Assembly: GCA_043738385.1 (NCBI GenBank)
Contig: JAYUGL010000092.1
Location: 1-36,767 of the forward strand
Source: JANYCD01 sp043738385
GTDB lineage: Bacteria > Pseudomonadota > Gammaproteobacteria > Burkholderiales > Rhodocyclaceae
Length of the DNA stretch: 36,767 nucleotides
Reading direction: 5' to 3'
The first letter of the stretch is position 1. Each line of letters starts with the position of its first letter. A model generated the notes under the pieces. The model was given only the letters and a program-made list of their open reading frames with translations, did not search any database and was not told the origin of the DNA. A program made the translations under genes and the position numbers. Below are positions 25,383-32,713 of this stretch, piece after piece.

Positions 25383-27347
25383 TTACGGCGCCTGAAGCTG
25401 CGAGGTGGACGGAGCCGCCGGAACGGGAATGGAGGGCGGTGCGGGTAATCCGCCCATCGGGGGCCGCGCTGCGGGGCCAGTTGCGCCAGGAAGGGGTTGA
25501 GGTGCGGGGAAAGGCGTCGGAGTGCCCGCCGCCGCCGGCGTTGACGCCGATGTTGGCGGAGAGCCCACCGCCGCGTCGGTCCCGGATAGAAACTCGGTAT
25601 AGCGAGCCTCGGGGCGAACAATGTTGCGCACGATGTGCGGTGTAATGAGGAGGACCAACTCATCCTTGGTGTCGTTGTCACGATTACTGGAAAACAGCCT
25701 CCCAAGAACAGGAAAGTCGCTGAGTCCCGGCACCCGGTTTTCGGTGTGCTGGTCTTGATTATTGATGAGCCCCGCAAGTACTTGCGTCTCGCCATCTTTC
25801 AGCCGCAAGGTCGTGTTGGCGTTGCGGGCGCCAATCTGGTAGGCCACAGTTTGAGCGCCGCCCCCGCTATTAATCGTAACCTGATTGGTGATATTGCTGA
25901 CCTCCAGCGCCACCTGAATGCCGACCTCGTCTTCGAGGTAGACGGTCGGCGAAACTTCAAGCTTAAGGCCAACGTCAAGATAATTGACGTTGGTGGACGC
26001 AAATCCTCCCGTACCCCCAGACACGGTGGTGGTAATTACCGGAACACGGTCGCCGATCTGGATCTTTGCTTTTTCGTGATTCTTGACCCGAATACGCGGA
26101 TTGGCGAGGACATTGGTCTGCCCGTCCTGCCGCGATAAATTGATGACGAAGGCCGGATCGCTTACCGTCATCCTCACCAACCCGGCATTGCGGCCAAGCC
26201 ACTCCTTGAGACTGATATTTCCCGGGGTGACCGTTCCCGATGCTGCGGCTGAACCAACCAGACTGTAACTGACCTGGGACGGAAACTGCAGCCCCAACTG
26301 TTCCAGACGGCTTCTACTGACTTCAAGTACTTCCACCTGTAGCATCACCTCAGGTTCGGCAAGATCCTGGACTGCAATCAAATTTTCCACCAAGCGGATC
26401 GATTCCGGCGTGTCTCGCACAACCAGAAGGTTCAGTTTTTCGTCAACGAAGGCATCGCGGGTCCTGAGTACAGTTTTAATCAGGTTGAGCGTTTGCTTGG
26501 CATCGGCGTTGGCGAGATAAAAGCTTTTGACCATGAGATCCTGATAGTCGCGCAGCTTGGCCGGGGTGTTCGGGTAGATCAGGATGGTGTTGTCATTAAG
26601 AACCTTCTTCTCAAGCTGGTTGGTCAGCAACAAGGCGCGAATCGCCTCCTCGATCGTTGAGTTCTTTACAAAAATAGTGGTCCTCAAGTCGGATTTCATA
26701 TCCTTGTCGTAGACGAAGTTGATGTCAGCGACATTTGATATGACCTCAAACACAGAACGCAGGTTCGCGTCCCGGAATTCAAGCGTGACGGGTGCATGAA
26801 CCTTGCTCTTGAAAACAGACGTGAGCCCGGTGTTTTTGGCCAATTTGTCTTCGATTCGCCGTTGCAGGCTGCGCGCACTACGATTTGAAGGATCGTCCGT
26901 CAGGACCTGGTGAAGTTTTTTGTCGGCACTATCGTTGTCTCCCGAGGCGAAAAGTGTCTCCGCTTCATTGACCAACTGGCCATTGCGTCGATCCGTTTCC
27001 AATTTCGCTAACCCGGCTTGAGCGCGGATATTGTTGGGCTCAAGCCCAAGTACCCGTTTGTAGAGTGCGGCTGCCGCATCGGGCTGCCTGGAGTCCCGCG
27101 CGGTATCAGCCAGTATCAGCCATTGAGAGACCATACCTTCGATGGTGTGAACGTAATACGACTTGTACTCCGCATTTTCCGGATTGGCGTCAGCGGTTTG
27201 TCTGACGAGCTCAAGCCCTTTTTCCAACTGCCCTTCGGCAATCAATCGCTTACCTTCATCAAAGGTCGGGTTGCTTGCACATGCGCACAAAATGCCGATA
27301 AGCATGACAGGCAAAAGAAAGCGGCGCTTTCTCTTGGCGACTGGCAT
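25383..27347 (-). CDS. gspD: Secretin GspD/PilQ/MshL-like lipoprotein with N-terminal TPR region
   Basis: The outer-membrane secretin has 654 residues from the ATG at 27347. An RBS-like GGAG lies directly against this ATG with no spacer, and the frame is open to 27425, so the start is uncertain. The N-terminus is a lipoprotein signal with probable lipid Cys23 (LCAC). TPR-like helices follow (about 30-140). Next come an STN/N0-like domain (about 186-265), an N1-type domain (about 273-345) and the secretin core (about 405-575), with QTNVLANPRIRVKNHEKA and VPGLSDFPVLGRLF. A proline/alanine-rich tail ends the protein. A secretin that carries its own TPR and lipid anchor may not need a separate pilotin; that is inference. 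It heads the - arm. Confidence 0.92.
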   Translation of the reverse strand: MPVAKRKRRFLLPVMLIGILCACASNPTFDEGKRLIAEGQLEKGLELVRQTADANPENAEYKSYYVHTIEGMVSQWLILADTARDSRQPDAAAALYKRVLGLEPNNIRAQAGLAKLETDRRNGQLVNEAETLFASGDNDSADKKLHQVLTDDPSNRSARSLQRRIEDKLAKNTGLTSVFKSKVHAPVTLEFRDANLRSVFEVISNVADINFVYDKDMKSDLRTTIFVKNSTIEEAIRALLLTNQLEKKVLNDNTILIYPNTPAKLRDYQDLMVKSFYLANADAKQTLNLIKTVLRTRDAFVDEKLNLLVVRDTPESIRLVENLIAVQDLAEPEVMLQVEVLEVSRSRLEQLGLQFPSQVSYSLVGSAAASGTVTPGNISLKEWLGRNAGLVRMTVSDPAFVINLSRQDGQTNVLANPRIRVKNHEKAKIQIGDRVPVITTTVSGGTGGFASTNVNYLDVGLKLEVSPTVYLEDEVGIQVALEVSNITNQVTINSGGGAQTVAYQIGARNANTTLRLKDGETQVLAGLINNQDQHTENRVPGLSDFPVLGRLFSSNRDNDTKDELVLLITPHIVRNIVRPEARYTEFLSGTDAAVGSPPTSASTPAAAGTPTPFPAPQPLPGATGPAARPPMGGLPAPPSIPVPAAPSTSQLQAP

Positions 27348-27415
27348 CTCCTGCACAATATAGCGGTTTTTGTTAAGACACTCCGTAACCATGTTCGGTA
27401 TTGGTCTCATCGAAG

Positions 27416-27437
27416 TTTCGAACAACTTTCGAACAAC
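27416..27437. repeat. 11-bp tandem direct repeat in the gspD-rfbA intergenic region
   Basis: The unit TTTCGAACAAC is repeated exactly at 27416-27426 and 27427-27437. It lies about 70-90 bp upstream of the secretin start, in a divergent 270-bp gap (27348-27617). Each unit contains TTCGAA. It may be a regulator site for the secretin operon, but no family is recognised. Confidence 0.6.
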
Positions 27438-27443
27438 TGTGGT

Positions 27444-27472
27444 TACCTGATTGTAAGTATCTGATTGTAAGT
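27444..27472. repeat. 14-bp-period direct repeat in the gspD-rfbA intergenic region
   Basis: CTGATTGTAAGT occurs at 27447-27458 and again at 27461-27472, with a period of 14 bp. On the opposite strand each copy reads TTACAAT, close to a -10 element. The two copies could thus mark alternative promoters or an operator for the - strand secretin operon. This is inference from sequence alone. Confidence 0.55.
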
Positions 27473-27569
27473 CACGTCCTATTGTAGTCTCAAACTACTC
27501 AAGGAACCTTTTCCAAATACGTCGAAAGCTTCGCGTGGATCGTTTCTCTGAAAAGCAAGCGCTATCGGG

Positions 27570-27575
27570 TAGAAT
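27570..27575 (+). promoter_or_regulatory. Possible -10 element for the rfbA operon
   Basis: TAGAAT matches five of six bases of the sigma-70 -10 consensus and lies 42 bp before the rfbA start. The region 17 bp upstream (TCTGAA, 27547-27552) is a poor -35. A promoter is needed somewhere here, because the neighbouring operon is divergent, but this exact site is weakly supported. Confidence 0.25.
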
Positions 27576-27617
27576 CTAGAGTCAACAAGTTGGCGATCAA
27601 CACGAGGTACAAGCTGC

Positions 27618-28505
27618 ATGAATCGCAAAGGCATCATCCTCGCCGGCGGCTCCGGAACACGGCTGCACCCGGTAACGCTGGCCGTTTCCAAGCAGTTGCT
27701 GCCGATCTACGACAAGCCGATGATCTACTACCCGCTCAGCACGCTCATGCTGGCAGGTATCCGCGACATCCTGATCATCTCCACCCCGCAAGATGTTCCG
27801 CGCTTCGCGCAACTGCTGGGCGACGGCAGCCAGTGGGGGCTGAATCTTAGCTACGCCGAACAGCCGGCTCCGGACGGGCTGGCACAGGCTTTCATCATCG
27901 GCCGCGGCTTTGTTGGCAACAACCCCAGCGCGCTGGTGCTGGGCGACAATATTTTCCATGGTCACAGCCTGCAACAACTGCTTGGCAGCGCCGGCCAGCA
28001 CAGCGCAGGCGCCACCGTGTTCGCCTACCATGTGCAAGACCCCGAGCGCTACGGCGTGGTTGCCTTCGATGCCGGCGGCAAAGCTACCAGCATCGAAGAA
28101 AAGCCGGCCCAACCCAAATCGCGCTATGCCGTGACCGGGCTTTATTTCTACGACAACCAGGTGCTCGATATTGCCGCCGGACTCAAACCGTCGCCGCGTG
28201 GCGAACTGGAAATCACCGACGTCAACCGCATCTACCTCGAACGCGGGCAGCTCAAGGTTGAAATCATGGGGCGCGGCTATGCCTGGCTCGATACCGGCAC
28301 CCACGAATCCCTGCTCGAAGCCAGCCAGTTCATCCAGACCATCGAGCATCGCCAGGGCCTCAAGATTGCCTGCCCGGAAGAAATCGCCTGGCGTAGCGGC
28401 TTCATCAGCGCGCTACAACTGGAAAAACTGGCCGCCCCCTTGCTCAAGAGCGGTTATGGAAAATACCTGATGGCCATGTTGAACGAGGCCGGGGTCCCGG
28501 ATTGA
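27618..28505 (+). CDS. rfbA: Glucose-1-phosphate thymidylyltransferase
   Basis: The 295-residue enzyme makes dTDP-glucose, the first step to dTDP-L-rhamnose and other dTDP-deoxysugars. Signatures are ILAGGSGTRLHPVTLAVSKQ (residues 7-26), the active-site YDKPMIYYPLSTLMLAGI, LGDNIFHG and the GVVAFDAGGKATSIEEKP block. A GAGG ribosome-binding site lies 10 nt upstream of the ATG. It is the first gene of the right-hand + strand operon. The usual partners rfbB and rfbD are not beside it. rfbC follows with a 4-bp overlap. It is intact and of normal length. Confidence 0.97.
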   Translation: MNRKGIILAGGSGTRLHPVTLAVSKQLLPIYDKPMIYYPLSTLMLAGIRDILIISTPQDVPRFAQLLGDGSQWGLNLSYAEQPAPDGLAQAFIIGRGFVGNNPSALVLGDNIFHGHSLQQLLGSAGQHSAGATVFAYHVQDPERYGVVAFDAGGKATSIEEKPAQPKSRYAVTGLYFYDNQVLDIAAGLKPSPRGELEITDVNRIYLERGQLKVEIMGRGYAWLDTGTHESLLEASQFIQTIEHRQGLKIACPEEIAWRSGFISALQLEKLAAPLLKSGYGKYLMAMLNEAGVPD

Positions 28506-29047
28506 AGGTCACCCCCACCGCAATCCCCGACGTATTGATCATCGAGCCCAAAGTATTCGGTGACGAGCGCGGCTTCTTCTTTGAAAGTTTCAACCAGCAG
28601 CGTTTCGAAGAAGTCACCGGTGTGCGCTGCAATTTCGTGCAGGACAACCATTCACGTTCTGCGCGCAACGTGTTGCGTGGTCTGCACTATCAAGTCAGGC
28701 AACCGCAAGGCAAGCTGGTGCGCGTCGTGGCCGGCGAGGTTTTTGACGTTGCGGTCGATATCCGCAAAAGCTCGCCCACCTTCGGTCGTTGGGTCGGCAC
28801 CCGCCTTTCAGCCGACAACAAGCGCCAACTGTGGATACCCCCAGGATTCGCCCATGGCTTTCTGGTCCTTTCCGAGACCGCCGAGTTTCTCTATAAAACG
28901 ACGGATTATTGGGCGCAGGAACACGAACGCTGCATCTGCTGGAACGATGCGGCGATTGGCGTCGAGTGGCCCGCCGATGCATCGCCACAACTCTCCGCGA
29001 AAGATAAGGCCGGCACACGCCTCGCGCAGGCCGAAGTATTTGCATGA
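28502..29047 (+). CDS. rfbC: dTDP-4-dehydrorhamnose 3,5-epimerase
   Basis: This 181-residue RmlC cupin starts at a TTG that overlaps the rfbA stop (TTGA, 28502-28505). Translational coupling probably compensates for the weak codon. The family blocks are complete: FGDERGFFFESFNQQRF, LRGLHYQ with the catalytic His, KLVRVVAGEVFDVAVDIRKS, WIPPGFAHGFLVLSE and FLYKTTDYW with the conserved tyrosines. It differs from the RmlC-like copy at 2660-3220, which lacks the last tyrosine, and is the one expected to act on dTDP-4-keto-6-deoxyglucose. The stop overlaps the wzm start. Confidence 0.95.
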   Translation: MKVTPTAIPDVLIIEPKVFGDERGFFFESFNQQRFEEVTGVRCNFVQDNHSRSARNVLRGLHYQVRQPQGKLVRVVAGEVFDVAVDIRKSSPTFGRWVGTRLSADNKRQLWIPPGFAHGFLVLSETAEFLYKTTDYWAQEHERCICWNDAAIGVEWPADASPQLSAKDKAGTRLAQAEVFA

Positions 29048-29877
29048 ACCCCCACGCCGCACAACCCACCTCACTCACCGCATTGGCGCGCAGCCTGTGG
29101 CGCAACCGCCAGCTCATCGGGCAGATGACCAGGCGCGAAGTGGTGGGCCGCTACAAAGGCTCCGTCATGGGCCTGCTTTGGTCGTTCCTCAACCCCGTGT
29201 TCATGCTGACCGTGTACACCTTCGTTTTCTCCGAGATCTTTAAATCCCGCTGGGGTGGCATGGGTAGTGACGAAAGCAAAACGCAATTCGCCGTGGTGCT
29301 GTTTGTTGGCATGATCGTGCTGAGCCTGTTTAGCGAGGTCCTCAACCGCGCCCCCGGATTGATTCTTTCCAACGTCAATTACGTCAAAAAGGTCGTGTTC
29401 CCGTTGGAGATACTGCCGGTCATTGCCATGGGGGCAGCGCTGTTCCACAGCCTCATCAGCCTCGGCGTGCTGCTAGCCGCCTTTGCACTCTTTAATGGCT
29501 ACTTGCACTGGACGGCAGTTTTTACCCCACTAGTATTACTCCCGCTCGTCATTCTCACGCTTGGCCTTGCCTGGATGCTCGCATCCATAGGCGCATTCCT
29601 GCGCGATGTTGGGCAAACCATCGCCATCATTACCACCGTGTTGATGTTTCTCTCCCCTGTTTTTTACCCGGTGACCGCGGTGCCAGAAAGGTTCCGCCCC
29701 TTCATCATGGCCAACCCGCTCACCTTTATCATCGAACAGGCACGTGAAGTGTTGATCTGGGGGCATATGCCCAACTGGCTTGGCTTGAGCATTTACACCT
29801 TGGCCGCAACCCTCGTGACTTGGGCGGGCTACGCCTGGTTCCAAAAAACCAGAAAAGGCTTTGCGGATGTGCTCTAA
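29044..29877 (+). CDS. wzm: ABC-2 polysaccharide export permease
   Basis: The 277-residue inner-membrane permease has six predicted helices. It forms the channel of the Wzm-Wzt transporter that exports finished undecaprenyl-linked O-antigen. The N-terminal amphipathic stretch MTRREVVGRYKGSVMGLLWS and FLNPVFMLTVYTFVFSEIF are typical of the RfbD/KpsM family. VNYVKKVVFPLEILPV and the C-terminal MANPLTFIIEQAREVLIWG are also characteristic. Its ATPase partner is not the next gene. Two small genes of the MNT-HEPN type intervene (29903-30636), then wzt at 30633. Confidence 0.95.
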   Translation: MNPHAAQPTSLTALARSLWRNRQLIGQMTRREVVGRYKGSVMGLLWSFLNPVFMLTVYTFVFSEIFKSRWGGMGSDESKTQFAVVLFVGMIVLSLFSEVLNRAPGLILSNVNYVKKVVFPLEILPVIAMGAALFHSLISLGVLLAAFALFNGYLHWTAVFTPLVLLPLVILTLGLAWMLASIGAFLRDVGQTIAIITTVLMFLSPVFYPVTAVPERFRPFIMANPLTFIIEQAREVLIWGHMPNWLGLSIYTLAATLVTWAGYAWFQKTRKGFADVL

Positions 29878-29902
29878 ACTTGAAACGCAATAGAGGAACA
29901 AT

Positions 29903-30184
29903 ATGCGTTTGGCAAATGAAGAACAGTCAGCCATCAGCGATACCATTCACCAAGCCGATGCCGACGCGATGATTTACCTTTTTGGGTCACGCGCGGACGA
30001 TGCTGCCAAAGGCGGCGATATTGACCTATTGGTGCTTTCCAAAAAAATTAATCTGATGATGAAGCTGGAAATCCTGGCTCAACTGCACCAAAGGCTGGGT
30101 GAACGCAAGATCGACATTGCCATCTATCCCGATACCACCCGGCCCTTTCCCAGGATGGTCATGCAAGAGGGAGTACGCTTATGA
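29903..30184 (+). CDS. Minimal nucleotidyltransferase (MNT, MntA-type antitoxin candidate)
   Basis: This 93-residue protein of the polymerase-beta-like minimal nucleotidyltransferase family has the signature GS-X9-DxD: Gly28-Ser29, then Asp39 and Asp41. A third acidic residue is Asp71 in KIDIAIYP. In MntA-HepT systems this protein transfers AMP to a tyrosine of the HEPN partner and so silences its RNase. A good RBS (agagga) precedes the ATG, 25 bp after wzm. Its stop overlaps the HEPN start (ATGA), which is normal for the pair. The location inside a wzm-wzt pair is odd. Catalytic residues look intact, so activity is plausible. Confidence 0.88.
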   Translation: MRLANEEQSAISDTIHQADADAMIYLFGSRADDAAKGGDIDLLVLSKKINLMMKLEILAQLHQRLGERKIDIAIYPDTTRPFPRMVMQEGVRL

Positions 30185-30636
30185 CACCGGAAAAAATTGA
30201 ACTGCTGCAAGAAGAACTGCCTGGCCTGCAACTCGCCGCCGGTCACCTTGGATATTCGACGGCGAGATGCCTCAATTTAATTGACCAAGAAGAGCTGCCG
30301 CCAGCACAACTGAAACGCCTTGGATCACTCACCAGCCGCTTTGCTCGATTGGCCGACTTGCTCATGCAACGGTTCTTCCGCTTGATCGATGAGATCGAGT
30401 TGACGGGTGGCGGCGCCACACTAGACCGAATTTACCGCGCAGAAAAACGCGGTTGGGCAAACGCCGCCGAACTGATCAAGATCCGCGAATTGAGAAATCT
30501 GATTGCCCATGAATACGCGACCGAGAAAATGCCGGATATCTATACCGCCGTAGCGGCCATGTCTGCGGCGCTGTTGGCAGCCGTTCCCAAGGTGATTGCC
30601 TATGCTCACAACACAATCCAACGTTATCCTGCATGA
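30181..30636 (+). CDS. HEPN-domain protein (HepT-type toxin candidate)
   Basis: The all-helical protein has 151 residues. Near its C-terminus is RNLIAHEY, with Arg105, His110 and Tyr112. This is the RX4HxY motif of HepT ribonucleases, including the tyrosine that is AMPylated by MntA in characterised systems. The protein starts within the MNT stop and ends within the wzt start (ATGA at 30633-30636), so all three are translationally coupled. It could be a functioning toxin-antitoxin module, or a domesticated pair controlling the export locus. The motif is visible. The toxic activity is inferred from the family. Confidence 0.87.
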   Translation: MTPEKIELLQEELPGLQLAAGHLGYSTARCLNLIDQEELPPAQLKRLGSLTSRFARLADLLMQRFFRLIDEIELTGGGATLDRIYRAEKRGWANAAELIKIRELRNLIAHEYATEKMPDIYTAVAAMSAALLAAVPKVIAYAHNTIQRYPA

Positions 30637-31868
30637 CCACCGATATCGCCATTCGCGTTCAAAACCTCAGCAAGTGCTACCAGCTTTACGCCGCCCCGCG
30701 TGACCGGCTCAAGCAGTTCATCCTGCCTCGCCTGCAACGCTTGACAGGGCGGCCACCCAAGCAATATTTTCGTGAATTTTGGGCGCTCAAAGATGTTTCG
30801 TTTGAGATCAAAAAAGGCGAAACCGTCGGCATCATCGGGCGTAACGGCAGCGGTAAATCTACCCTGCTGCAAATGATCTGCGGCACGCTTAATCCAAGCA
30901 GCGGCAGCGTTCAAACCAATGGTCGCATCGCAGCACTGCTGGAACTCGGCTCGGGCTTCAATCCTGAATTCACCGGGCGCGAGAATGTTTACATGAATGC
31001 CAGTGTGCTCGGATTGAGCAAGGAAGAGACCGATGCCCGCCTTGATGACATTGTTGCGTTTGCAGACATTGGGGCTTTTATTGATCAACCCGTCAAGACC
31101 TATTCGTCAGGCATGTATGTGAGATTGGCCTTTGCGGTGGCAGTCAACGTGCAGCCAGACATTCTGATTGTGGACGAAGCGCTAAGCGTGGGTGATATTG
31201 CCTTCCAAAACCGCTGCATAACACGCATTAAGGCGATACGAGCCGCCGGAACCACGGTGCTTTTCGTATCGCATGATCTCAGCACCTTGCAAATGATTTG
31301 CAATCGCGCCATTTGGCTGAAAGACGGCAGTGTGGCGGATGAGGGCGAGCCGGTTCGGGTTTGTCAGGAATATTATGTTTTCATGACCGGGACGGTTCCA
31401 GAAAAGCCAAACCAGCAACATGATCTCATTCCACAACAGATGACTGGCGTTGCCAAATTTATCCAGTTCAAGCTTGATACCTTGGATGCCAACAAACAGC
31501 CTACCTACTTGGTGGGGGGCATCATTGGCTTCCAATTTGCTATCGAAGCCACCGAGAATCTGGATAAGATGGTATTCACGTTAAGTGTCTACGGGTCAGA
31601 GGGCGATTGGGTTATCGGGCAAACCAGTCGCGAAGCGGAAGTATTTTGGCCATCGGCTACTGCAAATGAAAAAAGGCGCGGGACATTAAAATTAAGCCCG
31701 AACTGCTTGGCGCCGGGCAACTATCGCGCTGCATGCGCGGTGTACTCCGCAGACCTTTCACTTTGTTATGCGATGACAGAGACAACAGTAAGCTTCGCAG
31801 TTCGCTCCGATTTCCCCACTTGGGGAAAATTTGTACATCCCTGTACATGGGTGGCTCTGGAATCCTGA
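30633..31868 (+). CDS. wzt: ABC polysaccharide export ATPase with C-terminal carbohydrate-binding domain
   Basis: This 411-residue protein has an ABC ATPase in the first 250 residues. Walker A is GRNGSGKSTLL (about 69-79), the signature is YSSGMYVRLAFAVA (about 157), and Walker B is ILIVDEALSVGD (about 178). About 150 further residues form a Wzt C-terminal beta-sandwich, ending TWGKFVHPCTWVALES. In O9a-type systems this domain recognises the capped non-reducing end of the polymer before export. Methyltransferase genes directly downstream fit such a cap-recognition scheme. The start overlaps the HEPN gene, so its translation may depend on that of the MNT-HEPN pair. Confidence 0.95.
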   Translation: MTTDIAIRVQNLSKCYQLYAAPRDRLKQFILPRLQRLTGRPPKQYFREFWALKDVSFEIKKGETVGIIGRNGSGKSTLLQMICGTLNPSSGSVQTNGRIAALLELGSGFNPEFTGRENVYMNASVLGLSKEETDARLDDIVAFADIGAFIDQPVKTYSSGMYVRLAFAVAVNVQPDILIVDEALSVGDIAFQNRCITRIKAIRAAGTTVLFVSHDLSTLQMICNRAIWLKDGSVADEGEPVRVCQEYYVFMTGTVPEKPNQQHDLIPQQMTGVAKFIQFKLDTLDANKQPTYLVGGIIGFQFAIEATENLDKMVFTLSVYGSEGDWVIGQTSREAEVFWPSATANEKRRGTLKLSPNCLAPGNYRAACAVYSADLSLCYAMTETTVSFAVRSDFPTWGKFVHPCTWVALES

Positions 31869-31906
31869 AAATATGAGTACCGCTATCCAAACGGCCCTCG
31901 CAGGGA

Positions 31907-32542
31907 TTGAACGTATTCAATCAATGGTACTTGACCCGTCGGGTCAAAATTACATACCTAAGTCTGCTGAATCAAGAGCTGACCGAGATTGCTTTACACC
32001 GGACAAGTGGGACCATGCTTGATTTTGGGTGCGGGGGTCAGCCCTATCGCGAGTTCTTCGGTACGCGCATTACCAGATATATCGGCGCCGATGTGGCTGC
32101 TGCACAGGGAGTCAGTATTGATTTGCGGCTCACACCAGGAGATCGAGTGCCGATGGAAGATGCGACTGTCGATACCATCCTGTCCACACAGACGCTTGAG
32201 CATGTTTACGACTTCCAGCTATATATTGAAGAGTGCAAAAGACTGCTGCGCCCCGGCGGGATATTGATTCTCACCGCGCCACAGCAATGGCGTCTTCACG
32301 AAGTGCCATACGACTATTGGAGGTTTACGCGGCATGGACTTGAAGAATCGTTCCGTCGCGTCGACCTCGTGGTGGAAACGATGATGCCCTGCGGTGGGGT
32401 GTATGCGCTGCTTGGTCAAGTGCTGACTGGACATCTCGCTGAAAGGGGGGGCGTCGGAAGCAGGGTAATCCGCTTGGTGAATCGGACTGCGTTGTGGCTG
32501 GACCGTAAAATTCCTGACTACGACGTACGATCTTATGGATGA
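31907..32542 (+). CDS. Class I SAM-dependent methyltransferase
   Basis: The 211-residue protein has motif I MLDFGCGGQPYREFFG (about residues 37-52), VPMEDATVDTILSTQTLEHV and CKRLLRPGGILILTAP, all typical of Methyltransf_11 proteins in polysaccharide loci. The start is uncertain. I chose the TTG at 31907 because the frame closes only 10 codons further upstream. An ATG at 31873 lies in another frame and leads to a stop at 32022. If that ATG is the true start, a frameshift would be needed. The likely role is methylation of a polymer sugar, possibly a terminal cap recognised by Wzt. Acceptor unknown. Confidence 0.82.
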   Translation: MNVFNQWYLTRRVKITYLSLLNQELTEIALHRTSGTMLDFGCGGQPYREFFGTRITRYIGADVAAAQGVSIDLRLTPGDRVPMEDATVDTILSTQTLEHVYDFQLYIEECKRLLRPGGILILTAPQQWRLHEVPYDYWRFTRHGLEESFRRVDLVVETMMPCGGVYALLGQVLTGHLAERGGVGSRVIRLVNRTALWLDRKIPDYDVRSYG

Positions 32543-32602
32543 GTATCGCGCGCAAGCCGGCAGAATGAGATCCGATAAGAAAGAGTGAATTTCAAAATAT
32601 CG

Positions 32603-32698
32603 ATGGGTACTGAAACTAAATTACTGAAGCAGGAAGCACGCCTCCGTTGCATGGTTTGCGGAACTTCTAATTCTGTTCGGCTGTGCTCCGTGCCCTGA
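32603..32698 (+). pseudogene. Short Cys-motif stub resembling a methyltransferase zinc-ribbon N-terminus
   Basis: The 171-bp gap 32543-32713 contains a 31-codon frame starting MGTETKLLKQEARLRCMVCG and ending LCSVP. Its C-x2-C-G followed by LCSV resembles the start of the next gene (CPICG, then LCSVDGY). It may be a remnant of a duplicated or replaced methyltransferase gene, or chance. The AAGGA at 32702-32706 just after it is the ribosome-binding site of the large downstream gene. Confidence 0.35.
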
Positions 32699-32713
32699 CT
32701 CAAGGATAAACCT

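Noticed and set aside
31873..32022. A 49-codon frame starting with ATG just after wzt
   Set aside because: It overlaps the methyltransferase gene in another frame and has no family motif. It might be the true start if a frameshift exists, so this is noted in the gene entry.
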